64,000 nucleotides of DNA from Ruegeria pomeroyi (GTDB lineage Bacteria > Pseudomonadota > Alphaproteobacteria > Rhodobacterales > Rhodobacteraceae): positions 2,170,001-2,234,000 of the forward strand of contig NZ_JAGQAG010000001.1 of assembly GCF_021405525.1 (NCBI RefSeq), in the 5' to 3' direction. The position numbers and the translations under genes were made by a program. Below, piece after piece: positions 27,451-35,851 of this stretch (the first letter of the stretch is position 1; each line of letters starts with the position of its first letter). The notes under the pieces are model-generated. The model worked only from the letters and a program-made list of their open reading frames with translations, had not been told where the DNA came from and searched no databases.

Positions 27451-28275
27451 TCAGCGCCCGCCGAACTCGGGCTTGCGTTTCTCGGCAAAGGCGCGGGCGC
27501 CTTCGCGGTGGTCGGCGCTCAGCAGGGTGCGGATCATGCGGTCTGCCTCGAAATCCAGCGCGTGGCGCAGATCGACATCGCCGGCGCGGTCGATGTTTTC
27601 CTTCATGTAGCGCAGCGCCATCGGGGCAAAGCCGGCGATCTGGGCGGCCAGCACCTGCGCCTCGCCCAAAACATCCGCGTCCGCAACCACCCGGTTCAAG
27701 AGGCCCAGCGCCAGCGCCTCTTCAGCCATGATGCGGCGGTTGGTGAAATAGGCCTCCTTGGCGCGGGCGGGGCCGATCAGCCGGGTCAGCAGCCAGCTGC
27801 CGCCGAAATCGCCCGACAGACCGATACCGCCAAAGGCGGGCAGCAGATAGCCGCTCTGCCCGCTGATACGCAGGTCGCAGGCCAGCGCCAGCGACATGCC
27901 CGCCCCGGCGGCGGCACCGGGCAGGGCGGCGATGCTGGGCTTGCTCAGCCGGGCGAGGCGCAGTGCGATATCGTCTTGCGCCTGTCTCAGCCGCCGGGTC
28001 ATGGCATCGGGGTCGGGCTGCGCGCCATCCCCCAGCGCCGCGCCCATGCTGGAGATATCGCCGCCTGCGCAAAAGGCGCCGCCCGCGCCGGTCAGAACCA
28101 GCACGCGGGCGCGGGGGTCGTCGTCGAGCAGGGCCAGCATACGGCCCAATGCCTGCGGCAGGTCGCCCGACAGCGCGTTGCGCCGCTCGGGATTGTTCAG
28201 CGTCAGGGTGGCCACGCCATCGGCGAGGTTGCACAACAGCAATTCCGATCCGGTGTCGATCTCGTTTTGGGTCAT
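27451..28275 (-). CDS. Enoyl-CoA hydratase/isomerase family protein
   Basis: Crotonase-fold protein of 274 residues. The oxyanion-hole segments are visible: NPERRNALSGDLPQALGRML near residue 28, FCAGGDISSMG near residue 67, and the helix around AALPGAAAGAGMSLALACDLR (in part) near 115-130. One of the two hydratase Glu positions appears to fall in a small-residue stretch (PGAAAGAG), so isomerase or another crotonase reaction is as likely as simple hydration. Upstream of and co-oriented with the MaoC gene; divergent from the next histidine phosphatase gene. Confidence 0.85.
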   Translation of the reverse strand: MTQNEIDTGSELLLCNLADGVATLTLNNPERRNALSGDLPQALGRMLALLDDDPRARVLVLTGAGGAFCAGGDISSMGAALGDGAQPDPDAMTRRLRQAQDDIALRLARLSKPSIAALPGAAAGAGMSLALACDLRISGQSGYLLPAFGGIGLSGDFGGSWLLTRLIGPARAKEAYFTNRRIMAEEALALGLLNRVVADADVLGEAQVLAAQIAGFAPMALRYMKENIDRAGDVDLRHALDFEADRMIRTLLSADHREGARAFAEKRKPEFGGR

Positions 28276-28331
28276 TGCATCCTTTCCCCGGTCCGGGACA
28301 GGATGCGCGCAGCAAAGCCTGCGAGGATCCG

Positions 28332-28988
28332 ATGACCCGGGAATACCGTCAAACCGTCTATGCGCCGCCCACCGGGGCGGTCGATCTGTTGTTGATCCGT
28401 CATGGCGAAAGCCAGCCCGCGCGTCCGGGCGAGCCGTTTGCGCATGTGAACGGACAGGGCGACCCGGCGCTTCATCCCGAGGGCGAGGCCCAGGCCCGCG
28501 CGGTGGGCGCGCGGTTGAAGAACGAACCGCTGGCGGCGATCTATGTCACCACTTTGCGCCGTACCCACCAGACCGCCGCGCCGCTGGTCGCGCATCTGGG
28601 GCTGGCGCCGCAGGTAGAGCCGGACCTGCGCGAGGTGTTTCTGGGCGACTGGGACCGGGGCGAATACCGCATCCGCGCCGCCAATGACGATCCGGCCTTC
28701 ATTCGCGCCAAGGAGAGGCAGGAATGGGGTGAGATCCCGGGCGCCGAAACCACCGCCCAGCTGCATGCGCGGGTGCGGGCCGGGCTGCTGCGCATCGCGG
28801 CACGTCATCCCGACCAGCGGGTCGCCGCCTTTGTCCATGGCGGCGTCATCGGTGCCGCCATGGCGATGGCCTGCGGCTCTGAACCATTTGCCTTTCACGG
28901 GGCGGCCAATGGCTCGATCAGCCGGTTGGTGATCCTGGGCGAGCGGATGGTTGTGCGGGGGTTCAACGATGTGGCGCATCTGTCTTAG
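28332..28988 (+). CDS. Histidine phosphatase family protein
   Basis: Phosphoglycerate-mutase-like phosphatase of 218 residues. The phospho-acceptor motif is LLLIRHGES (R23, H24, G25), and the second catalytic histidine is in AAFVHGGVIG near residue 170, so both catalytic histidines are present. Substrate unknown; relatives act on sugar phosphates, alpha-ribazole phosphate and other small phosphoesters. The ATG at 28332 gives the expected N-terminus; the long frame upstream overlaps the opposite-strand crotonase gene. Convergent with the quinone oxidoreductase gene. Confidence 0.82.
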   Translation: MTREYRQTVYAPPTGAVDLLLIRHGESQPARPGEPFAHVNGQGDPALHPEGEAQARAVGARLKNEPLAAIYVTTLRRTHQTAAPLVAHLGLAPQVEPDLREVFLGDWDRGEYRIRAANDDPAFIRAKERQEWGEIPGAETTAQLHARVRAGLLRIAARHPDQRVAAFVHGGVIGAAMAMACGSEPFAFHGAANGSISRLVILGERMVVRGFNDVAHLS

Positions 28989-28994
28989 ACCCGG

Positions 28995-29987
28995 TCAGGG
29001 TGTAATCACCACTTTGCCCAGCACCTTGCGGTCCTGCATCATCTCAAGCGCCGCGCCCGCCTGATCCAGCGGGAAGCGCGCGCAGATCTGCGGCTTGATC
29101 CGGCCCTCGGCATAGAGGCGGAACAGGTCGGCCACGTTTTCCGCATGGCCCTTGGGGTCACGGAACACCGAGGCCCCCCAGAACACGCCGACGATCTGAC
29201 AGCCCTTGAGCAGGGTCAGGTTCAGCGGGATGCTGGGGATGCCCGCCGGGAACCCGACGACCAGATAGCGCCCCTGCCAGGCCATCGCGCGCAGGCAGGG
29301 TTCGGCATAGGCCCCGCCCACCGCGTCATAGACCACATTGACCCCGTCGCCCCCGGCCAGTTTCTTGATCTCGGCCGACAGCGCCTTTTGCCCGTCGCGA
29401 TCCAGTTCGCGCGGATAGATCAGCGTCTCGTCGGCGCCGATCTGGCGGCAGAACTCGGCCTTCTCCTGCGATGAGACGGCGGCGATCACCCGCGCGCCAG
29501 CGGCCTTGCCCAGCTCGATCGCGGCGGCGCCAACGCCCCCGGCGGCGCCCAGGATCAGCAGCGTCTCGCCCGGTTGCAGCGCCGCGCGGTCCTTGAGCGC
29601 GTGATGCGAGGTGCCATAGGTGAAGATGAAACAGGCAGCCTCGTCATAGGGCATGGCGTCGGGGATCTTGACCGCGACATTGGCCTTGACCGTCAGATGG
29701 GTGGCAAAGCCGCCATGACCCGTCAGTGCCAGCACCCGGTCACCGGGCGCATAGCCGTTGACACCTTCGCCCACGGCCAGAACCTCGCCCGCGATCTCGC
29801 CGCCGGGGGCAAAGGGGCGGGGCGGTTTCATCTGGTAGAGGTCGCGGATTATCAGCGTGTCGGGAAAGTTCACCCCCGCCGCATGCACCCGTACCAGCAG
29901 CTCTCCCTTGCTGGGTGTAGGGTCCGGCAGTTCGGTCAGCTCCAGCGTTTCGGGGCCGCCCACGGCGGTGCTCAGCATGGCTTTCAT
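28995..29987 (-). CDS. NADPH:quinone oxidoreductase family protein (zinc-independent MDR)
   Basis: Medium-chain dehydrogenase/reductase of 330 residues. An N-terminal GroES-like fold carries HAAGVNFPDTLIIRDLYQ near residue 35 and a nucleotide-binding Rossmann domain carries LILGAAGGVGAAAIELGKAAG near residue 145. The catalytic-zinc ligands of alcohol dehydrogenases are missing, as in QorA-type enzymes. These reduce quinones, enones or enoyl-CoAs using NADPH. Divergent from the acyl-CoA dehydrogenase at 30126, sharing a 138-nt promoter region. A role as an enoyl-CoA or enone reductase in the cluster is inference. Confidence 0.85.
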   Translation of the reverse strand: MKAMLSTAVGGPETLELTELPDPTPSKGELLVRVHAAGVNFPDTLIIRDLYQMKPPRPFAPGGEIAGEVLAVGEGVNGYAPGDRVLALTGHGGFATHLTVKANVAVKIPDAMPYDEAACFIFTYGTSHHALKDRAALQPGETLLILGAAGGVGAAAIELGKAAGARVIAAVSSQEKAEFCRQIGADETLIYPRELDRDGQKALSAEIKKLAGGDGVNVVYDAVGGAYAEPCLRAMAWQGRYLVVGFPAGIPSIPLNLTLLKGCQIVGVFWGASVFRDPKGHAENVADLFRLYAEGRIKPQICARFPLDQAGAALEMMQDRKVLGKVVITP

Positions 29988-30125
29988 ATCGGTCTTTCTC
30001 CCTGTTGCGGTTGCGTGCGTACCGCGATTTGACGTCAAGTCTTTGGCCCGCCCCCTTGGTTGTCAACCTGATATCGAAATGCAATTCTGCTCTGCAAAAC
30101 AGATATCGGTATATGGGGAGGAGAC

Positions 30126-31283
30126 ATGGCCGAAGAGGATGGGGCGCTGGCCGCCTTCCGCGACGAGTTGCGCAGCTGGCTGGAGGCGAATTGCCCCGCA
30201 GACATGCGCGATGGCCGCAATGACGAGGCTAGCATCTGCTGGGGCGGAAAGAACTGGAACTTTGCGTCAGAAGCCCAGCGTACCTGGCTGCAACGTTGCG
30301 TCAGCAAGGGGTATACGGTGCCGACCTGGCCGGTCGAGTATGGTGGCGCCGGGCTGAGCCGCGATCAGGAGAAGGTGTTCCACCAGGAAATGCGCCGCCT
30401 GAACGCGCGCTATCCGCTGCAAAGCTTTGGCATCTGGATGCTGGGACCGGCGCTTTTGCATTTCGGCACGCATGAGCAGAAGCTGCATTACCTGCCGCCC
30501 ATCGCGCGCGGCGAAATCCGCTGGTGTCAGGGCTATTCCGAACCGGGCGCGGGATCGGATCTGGCAAATGTGCAAAGCCGGGCCGAGGACAAGGGCGATC
30601 ACTGGCTGGTCAACGGGCAGAAGATCTGGACCTCTTACGCCGATCAGGCCGACTGGATCTTTGCGCTGCTGCGCACCGACCGCGAGGCGCCCAAGCACAA
30701 GGGCATTTCCTTCATCCTGCTCGACATGACCAGCCCGGGCGTGACCACACGACCGATCAAGCTGATCTCGGGCGCGTCGCCGTTTTGCGAGACCTTCTTT
30801 GACAATGTCGAAGTGCCGCGCGAACAGGTGGTGGGCGAGGTCAATCGCGGCTGGGACGTGGCCAAGTACCTGTTGACGCATGAGCGCGAAATGATTTCGG
30901 CCGCTGGCGGCACCATGGGCTCGGGCCGGGCACTGGGCGCCGTGCTTGCCGACAGCGGCAGCACCGACACGGTGCTGCGCGCCGATGCGATGCGGGCCGA
31001 GGTCGACGGGCTGGCGGTGGCGCTGACACTGGAGCGCTACAAGGATCAGGCCGAGGCCGGGCAGGGCGCGGGCGATGCCTCGGCCATGCTGAAATACATG
31101 GGAACCGAGCTGAACAAGCGCAATCTGGAACTGGTGATGGCGGCGGGCGGCTCGGATGCGCTGATCTGGGAAGACGGGCGCGCGCCCAACTGGCTGAGGA
31201 CCAAGGCCAACTCGATCGAGGGCGGCACCTCCGAGGTGATGCTGTCGATCATTTCGAAACGCGTTCTTGGGCTTTCGGGGTAG
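30126..31283 (+). CDS. Acyl-CoA dehydrogenase (first of an adjacent pair)
   Basis: FAD-dependent alpha,beta-dehydrogenase of 385 residues. Visible are the FAD/substrate-binding signature YSEPGAGSDLANVQS (residues 138-152), the QKIWTSYADQADWIF segment near 167, and a C-terminal SIEGGTSEVMLSIISKRVLG. GGGGAGGAG precedes the ATG. It is followed 5 nt later by a shorter, divergent acyl-CoA dehydrogenase. Such adjacent unlike pairs are known in steroid-degrading actinobacteria (FadE pairs) to form alpha2-beta2 complexes acting on bulky or branched CoA esters. Confidence 0.9.
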   Translation: MAEEDGALAAFRDELRSWLEANCPADMRDGRNDEASICWGGKNWNFASEAQRTWLQRCVSKGYTVPTWPVEYGGAGLSRDQEKVFHQEMRRLNARYPLQSFGIWMLGPALLHFGTHEQKLHYLPPIARGEIRWCQGYSEPGAGSDLANVQSRAEDKGDHWLVNGQKIWTSYADQADWIFALLRTDREAPKHKGISFILLDMTSPGVTTRPIKLISGASPFCETFFDNVEVPREQVVGEVNRGWDVAKYLLTHEREMISAAGGTMGSGRALGAVLADSGSTDTVLRADAMRAEVDGLAVALTLERYKDQAEAGQGAGDASAMLKYMGTELNKRNLELVMAAGGSDALIWEDGRAPNWLRTKANSIEGGTSEVMLSIISKRVLGLSG

Positions 31284-31288
31284 GGCAG

Positions 31289-32404
31289 ATGGCAAAACTG
31301 GTACGTACAGAAGAAGAGGTCATGCTGGCCGATGCCGCGCGCGGCTTCCTGGATCAGGCCGCCCCGGTCGTGCATCTGCGCGGGCTGCGGGACGCGGGGC
31401 AGACGCAGGACCGGGCGCTCTGGTCGGAAATGGCCGCGATGGGTTGGGCCGGGGTGCTGATCCCCGAAGAGGCCGGGGGCAGCGATATGGGCCATGCCGC
31501 CGCCTGTGCGCTGGCCGGTGAGATGGGCAAGACCTTGGTCACCTCGCCGTTTCTGTCCACGGCGGTGATCGCGGCAACCGCGCTGCGGCAGGTGTCGGAT
31601 GCCCGCGCGGTACAGGCGCTGGCCCGGATCGCCAGCGGCGAGGTCACCTATGCGCTGGCGATTGATGAGGGCGCCAAGTTCGCGCCCGAGGCAACGCAGA
31701 TGCAAACGCGGGCCGACGGAAACGGGTTCCGCCTGAACGGCGAAAAACGGTTTGTCGTGGACGGCGCCAATGCCGACCGTCTGCTGGTGCTGGCACGGAC
31801 CGATGCCGGGTTGACCCTGTTCGATCTACCCGCTGACCGCGACGGCATCACCCGCGAGGGGCAGGCGATGATCGACAGCCGTGACGCGGCGCGGATCGAA
31901 TTCTCCGATGTGGCGGCAACGGGCGAGGATGTGCTGGGCCAGGTCGATGACGCGATGAGCGTTCTGGCCCCCGCGCTGCGGGCCGGTCAGGCGGCGCTGG
32001 CGGCCGAGATGGCCGGGCTGGCCGCTGGCGCCTTTGGCATGACCGTCGAATATCTCAAGGAACGCAAGCAGTTCGGGGTGCCGATTGGCGCGTTTCAGGC
32101 GCTGCAACATCGCGCTGCGCATCTGTGGTGTGAATGCGAGGTGACCGCCTCGGCCATCCTGAACGCGGGCCGGATGCTGGACGAAGACCCCGAGAACGCG
32201 GCGCTGGCCGTGTCGCTGGCCAAGGCGCGCGCCACCGACACCGCACAGCGTGCGGTGCAGGAAGGGGTGCAGATGCATGGCGGCATCGGGATGACCGACG
32301 CATTCGACATGGGCTTCTACATGAAACGCGCCCGCGTCGGGGCCGAATGGCTGGGCGATTACGGATATCACGCAAACATCGTTGCGCAAGCGCGCGGATT
32401 TTAA
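31289..32404 (+). CDS. Acyl-CoA dehydrogenase (second of an adjacent pair)
   Basis: A 371-residue member of the same fold as its neighbour but clearly divergent. The FAD-binding middle is altered: where the first protein has SEPGAGSD this one has ALAIDEGAKFAPEATQ around residue 127-145. The C-terminal helical domain is present (YLKERKQFGVPIGAFQALQH near residue 253 and QMHGGIGMTDAFDMGFYMKR near 330). Loss of canonical cofactor motifs fits the non-catalytic or half-site subunit of a heterotetrameric dehydrogenase. The assignment as partner subunit is inference from adjacency. Confidence 0.85.
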   Translation: MAKLVRTEEEVMLADAARGFLDQAAPVVHLRGLRDAGQTQDRALWSEMAAMGWAGVLIPEEAGGSDMGHAAACALAGEMGKTLVTSPFLSTAVIAATALRQVSDARAVQALARIASGEVTYALAIDEGAKFAPEATQMQTRADGNGFRLNGEKRFVVDGANADRLLVLARTDAGLTLFDLPADRDGITREGQAMIDSRDAARIEFSDVAATGEDVLGQVDDAMSVLAPALRAGQAALAAEMAGLAAGAFGMTVEYLKERKQFGVPIGAFQALQHRAAHLWCECEVTASAILNAGRMLDEDPENAALAVSLAKARATDTAQRAVQEGVQMHGGIGMTDAFDMGFYMKRARVGAEWLGDYGYHANIVAQARGF

Positions 32405-32413
32405 GGATTTATC

Positions 32414-33232
32414 ATGACACCTGAGATTTTGTTTTCGCTGCATGGCAAGACTGCGCTGGTTACCGGCGGCGCCACCGGCATCGGGCGCATGGCAGCCGAC
32501 GCGCTGGTACGAGCGGGCGCGCGCGTGCTGATCGCCTCGCGCAAGGGTGAGGCCTGTGAAGCGGTCGCTGCCGAGTTGAACGCGCTGGATGCCCCGGGCA
32601 GCGCCGAGGGGTTCGCGGGCGACGTGGGCAGCAAGGATGGCATCGACGCGCTGGTCGCCGAGGTGAAGAGCCGCACCGAAACCCTTGATATCCTGATGAA
32701 CAATTCAGGCGTCACCTGGGGCGCGCCGATGGGTCAGTTCCCGCATGAGGCCTGGGAAAAGGTGATGTCCGTCAATGTGGCCGGTGTCTTTGACCTGACC
32801 CAGAAGCTGTTGCCGATGCTGATGAAAAGCGGCACCATCGATGACCCTGCTCGCGTGGTCAACGTCGGCTCGGTCATGGGCGAGGTGCCGATGGGCGACG
32901 GCGCCTATAGCTATGCGGCCTCCAAGGCGGCGGTGATCCATCTCACCAAGATCATGGCCAAGGAACTGTCGCCCTATGCCGTCACCGTCAACGCGCTGGC
33001 GCCGGGGCCCTTCGTGTCGCGGATGACCGCGTTCGCAACCGCGGACGAGGAAAAGCGCGCCAAGGTCGGCAGCGACGTGCCGCTGCGCCGGGTGGGCCGG
33101 GACGAGGATATCGCCGGGTGCATGCTGTTCCTGTGTGGGCGCGGCGGGTCTTATGTCACCGGCGCGGTGATCCCGGTCTCGGGCGGCATCAACGTAATGT
33201 CCGGCCGCAACATCTTTGAAAAGGCGCTGTAA
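32414..33232 (+). CDS. SDR family oxidoreductase
   Basis: Short-chain dehydrogenase of 272 residues. It has the cofactor motif TGGATGIGRM near residue 17, NNSGV near 95, an active-site YAASK (Tyr-x3-Lys) near residue 165, and PGPFVSRM near 195. The substrate is probably a hydroxyacyl or keto intermediate of the surrounding CoA pathway. It starts 9 nt after the second acyl-CoA dehydrogenase and so belongs to the same operon. Confidence 0.87.
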   Translation: MTPEILFSLHGKTALVTGGATGIGRMAADALVRAGARVLIASRKGEACEAVAAELNALDAPGSAEGFAGDVGSKDGIDALVAEVKSRTETLDILMNNSGVTWGAPMGQFPHEAWEKVMSVNVAGVFDLTQKLLPMLMKSGTIDDPARVVNVGSVMGEVPMGDGAYSYAASKAAVIHLTKIMAKELSPYAVTVNALAPGPFVSRMTAFATADEEKRAKVGSDVPLRRVGRDEDIAGCMLFLCGRGGSYVTGAVIPVSGGINVMSGRNIFEKAL

Positions 33233-33242
33233 GGGGGCGGGG

Positions 33243-34172
33243 ATGGACATTCGTTTCGATGGACGGGTGGCGATCGTCACCGGGTCGGGCGCGGGTCTGG
33301 GCCGTGCCCATGCGCTGGGACTGGCCGCGCGCGGCGCCAGGGTGGTGATCAACGATCTGGGGGCGGCGACCGATGGCACCGGTGCCTCGTCCGACGCCGC
33401 GCAGGCGGTGGTCGATGAGATCCGCGTCATGGGCGGCGAGGCCATCGCGCACGGGGCCGATGTGGCGGACGAGGCGCAGGTAGCGGACATGGTTGCCCAG
33501 ACCATGTCCCAATGGGGTCGCGTCGATATCGTGGTCAACAACGCCGGCATCCTGCGCGACAAGAGCTTTGCCAAGATGAGCATGGGCGACTTCCGCAAGG
33601 TGATCGACGTGCATCTGATCGGCAGCGCCAATGTGGCCCATGCCTGTTGGCCGATCATGCGCGAACAGGGCTATGGCCGGGTGGTCTTCACCTCCTCCGC
33701 CTCGGGGCTTTACGGCAATTTCGGGCAGGCCAACTATGGCGCGGCCAAGGCCGCCATGATGGGCCTGATGAACGTGCTGCATCTCGAAGGCGCGCGCGAC
33801 AATATCCGTGTCAACTGTCTGGCGCCGACCGCCGCGACCCGGATGACCGAGGCGCTGATCCCCGAACAGGCGCTGGCGCTGCTGGCGCCGGAAACGATCA
33901 CGCCTGGCCTTCTGTATCTGGTGAGCGAGGACGCGCCCTCGCGCGTGATCCTTTGCGCCGGGGCAGGCTGTTACGCGCAGACCCGTATTTTCGAAACCGA
34001 GGGCATCCTGTTGGAGGGCAGCGTCAACACACCCGAAGAGATCGCCGCCCGCTTTGCATCGGTGCAGGATGAGGAGGGCAAGCGCGAGTTGACCGACGCG
34101 TTCAGCCAGACCCGCAAATACGCTCGCAAGGCGGCGGATGCGCGTGGCATCGACCTGCCCTGGGGAGCATGA
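33243..34172 (+). CDS. SDR family oxidoreductase, MFE-2-like 3-hydroxyacyl-CoA dehydrogenase
   Basis: A 309-residue SDR resembling the dehydrogenase domain of peroxisomal multifunctional enzyme type 2: VAIVTGSGAGLGRAHALGLA near residue 10, VVINDLGAATDGTG near 35-50, NNAGILRDKSFAKM near 95, and YGAAKAAMMGL (Tyr-x3-Lys) near 165. The typical MFE-2 C-terminal tail of this domain, about 60 residues past the SDR core, is present. MFE-2-type enzymes oxidise (R)-3-hydroxyacyl-CoAs, matching the (R)-specific MaoC hydratase encoded nearby. The ATG at 33243 was preferred to one nine codons earlier. Confidence 0.85.
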   Translation: MDIRFDGRVAIVTGSGAGLGRAHALGLAARGARVVINDLGAATDGTGASSDAAQAVVDEIRVMGGEAIAHGADVADEAQVADMVAQTMSQWGRVDIVVNNAGILRDKSFAKMSMGDFRKVIDVHLIGSANVAHACWPIMREQGYGRVVFTSSASGLYGNFGQANYGAAKAAMMGLMNVLHLEGARDNIRVNCLAPTAATRMTEALIPEQALALLAPETITPGLLYLVSEDAPSRVILCAGAGCYAQTRIFETEGILLEGSVNTPEEIAARFASVQDEEGKRELTDAFSQTRKYARKAADARGIDLPWGA

Positions 34173-34176
34173 GAAA

Positions 34177-35187
34177 GTGAACGACATGACCTGGACCCGT
34201 GACGAAAGCCATCTGCCCCCTGCTCTGCGCGGCCTGCGCATACCGCTGATCGGCTCGCCGCTTTTCATCATCTCGGTGCCCGATCTGGTGATCGCGCAAT
34301 GCAAGGCGGGGATCGTGGGGTCATTCCCGGCGCTCAACGCGCGCGAGGGCGAGGGTGAGCCGCCGCTGCTCGAGGCCTGGCTGAAACGCATCACCGAGGA
34401 ACTGGACCGCCACAACCAGGACAACCCCGACCGCCCGGCGGCGCCCTTTGCGGTGAACCAGATCGTGCACCGCTCGAACGGGCGGCTGGAGCGGGATCTG
34501 GAGATCTGTACGCGTTGGAACGTGCCGATCTGGATCACCTCTCTGGGTGCCAGGGTCGAGGTGAACGAGGCCGCCCACAGCTGCGGTGGCGTGGTGCTGC
34601 ATGACGTGATCAACAACACATTCGCCAAGAAGGCGATCGACAAGGGCGCCGACGGGTTGATCGCCGTGGCAGCGGGGGCCGGGGGGCACGCCGGGCAGCA
34701 ATCGCCGCTGGCACTGATCCGCGAAATCCGGTCGTGGTTCAACGGGCCGCTGGCGCTGTCGGGCGCCATCGCCTGTGGCGAAAGCCTGCTGGCCGCCCGC
34801 GCCATGGGGGCCGATTTCGGCTATATGGGTTCGCCCTTCATCGCCACGAATGAGGCCAACGCACAGCCCGAATACAAACAGATGATCGTCGACAGTACCG
34901 CCGAGGATATCGTTTATTCCTCACTCTTTACCGGGGTGCACGGCAATTACCTGAAGAAATCGGTGCAACGCGCCGGGATGGATCCCGACAACCTGCCTTC
35001 GGCCGATGCCAGTTCGATGAATTTCGGCCAGGGGTCCTCCAAGCCCAAGGCGTGGAAAGAGATCTGGGGGTCGGGGCAGGGCGTGGGCGACGTGCACCGG
35101 ATCGAACCTGTGGCCGATCTGGTGGACCGGATCGACCGCGAATACCGCGCGGCAGGCGCCCGGCTGGCCGCCGAGTTCACCGGTTGA
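34177..35187 (+). CDS. Nitronate monooxygenase-like NAD(P)H-dependent flavoprotein
   Basis: FMN-binding TIM barrel of the 2-nitropropane dioxygenase family, 336 residues. Visible family features include PLIGSPLFIISVPDLVIAQC near the N-terminus, GADGLIAVAAGAGGHAGQQS near residue 150-170, and LSGAIACGESLLAARAMGAD near 195. Family members in CoA catabolic clusters (for example mycobacterial IpdC) act as flavin-dependent enoyl-CoA reductases rather than nitronate oxidases, and that is the likelier role here. The GTG at 34177 fits the GGGGAG at about 34161-34166 better than the ATG at 34186. Confidence 0.8.
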   Translation: MNDMTWTRDESHLPPALRGLRIPLIGSPLFIISVPDLVIAQCKAGIVGSFPALNAREGEGEPPLLEAWLKRITEELDRHNQDNPDRPAAPFAVNQIVHRSNGRLERDLEICTRWNVPIWITSLGARVEVNEAAHSCGGVVLHDVINNTFAKKAIDKGADGLIAVAAGAGGHAGQQSPLALIREIRSWFNGPLALSGAIACGESLLAARAMGADFGYMGSPFIATNEANAQPEYKQMIVDSTAEDIVYSSLFTGVHGNYLKKSVQRAGMDPDNLPSADASSMNFGQGSSKPKAWKEIWGSGQGVGDVHRIEPVADLVDRIDREYRAAGARLAAEFTG

Positions 35188-35190
35188 ACC

Positions 35191-35841
35191 ATGGCAGAAC
35201 TGATCGTAATCCGCCATGCGCAGGCCTCGTTCGGCTCGGACAACTATGACCGGCTGAGCGAGCTGGGTTATCGCCAGTCAGCGCTGGTGGGCACCGCGTT
35301 GCGCGAGATGGGCTGGGTGCCCGACCGGCTGGTCACAGGCACGCTGGCGCGACAGAAAGAGACCCTGCGCGGCATGGGGTTCACGGACGTGCCCGAGGAA
35401 CACGCGGGCTGGAACGAATACGATTTCCACGACCTGTTGCGGGTGAAATTCGGCGGCACCATCCCCGATCTGGTGCAGCATGACCGCAAGACGCATTTCC
35501 GCACCCTGCGCGATGTCTTGCGCGAATGGCAGGTCGGCGGTGTGGCGGGCGCGCGCGAAAGCTGGGCCCAGTTCACCGCCCGGATCGAGGCGGCTCGCCA
35601 GCAGGCGACCCGCGAGGGTGCCGAACGGGTGCTGGTGATCAGCTCGGGCGGGGCCATCGGGCAACTGACCGCTGCGGCACTGAGCGCGCCGTCCGAGCAG
35701 ATGATCGCGCTGAACCTGCAAGTGAAGAACACCGCCATGTCGCGCTTCATCTTTACCCAGCGCGCCTTCTTTTTGCATGAATTCAACGCAACCCCGCATT
35801 TTGCCCAGCCGGCCCATGCGGATATGCTGAGCTATAGTTGA
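35191..35841 (+). CDS. Histidine-phosphatase-fold protein lacking the second catalytic histidine
   Basis: A 216-residue protein opening with LIVIRHAQASFGSDNYDRLS, so the phospho-acceptor motif is present (R8, H9). The usual second active-site histidine (HGG motif) is replaced: the aligned segment near residue 150 reads VLVISSGGAIGQ. It may therefore be a weakened phosphatase, a phosphate-binding or transfer protein, or a regulator. It lies 3 nt after the flavoprotein gene and 10 nt before an APH-type kinase gene, so a role with that kinase is likely. Relatives beside APH kinases in other proteobacteria may share this substitution; that comparison is from memory. Confidence 0.78.
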   Translation: MAELIVIRHAQASFGSDNYDRLSELGYRQSALVGTALREMGWVPDRLVTGTLARQKETLRGMGFTDVPEEHAGWNEYDFHDLLRVKFGGTIPDLVQHDRKTHFRTLRDVLREWQVGGVAGARESWAQFTARIEAARQQATREGAERVLVISSGGAIGQLTAAALSAPSEQMIALNLQVKNTAMSRFIFTQRAFFLHEFNATPHFAQPAHADMLSYS

Positions 35842-35851
35842 GGGACAGGAT

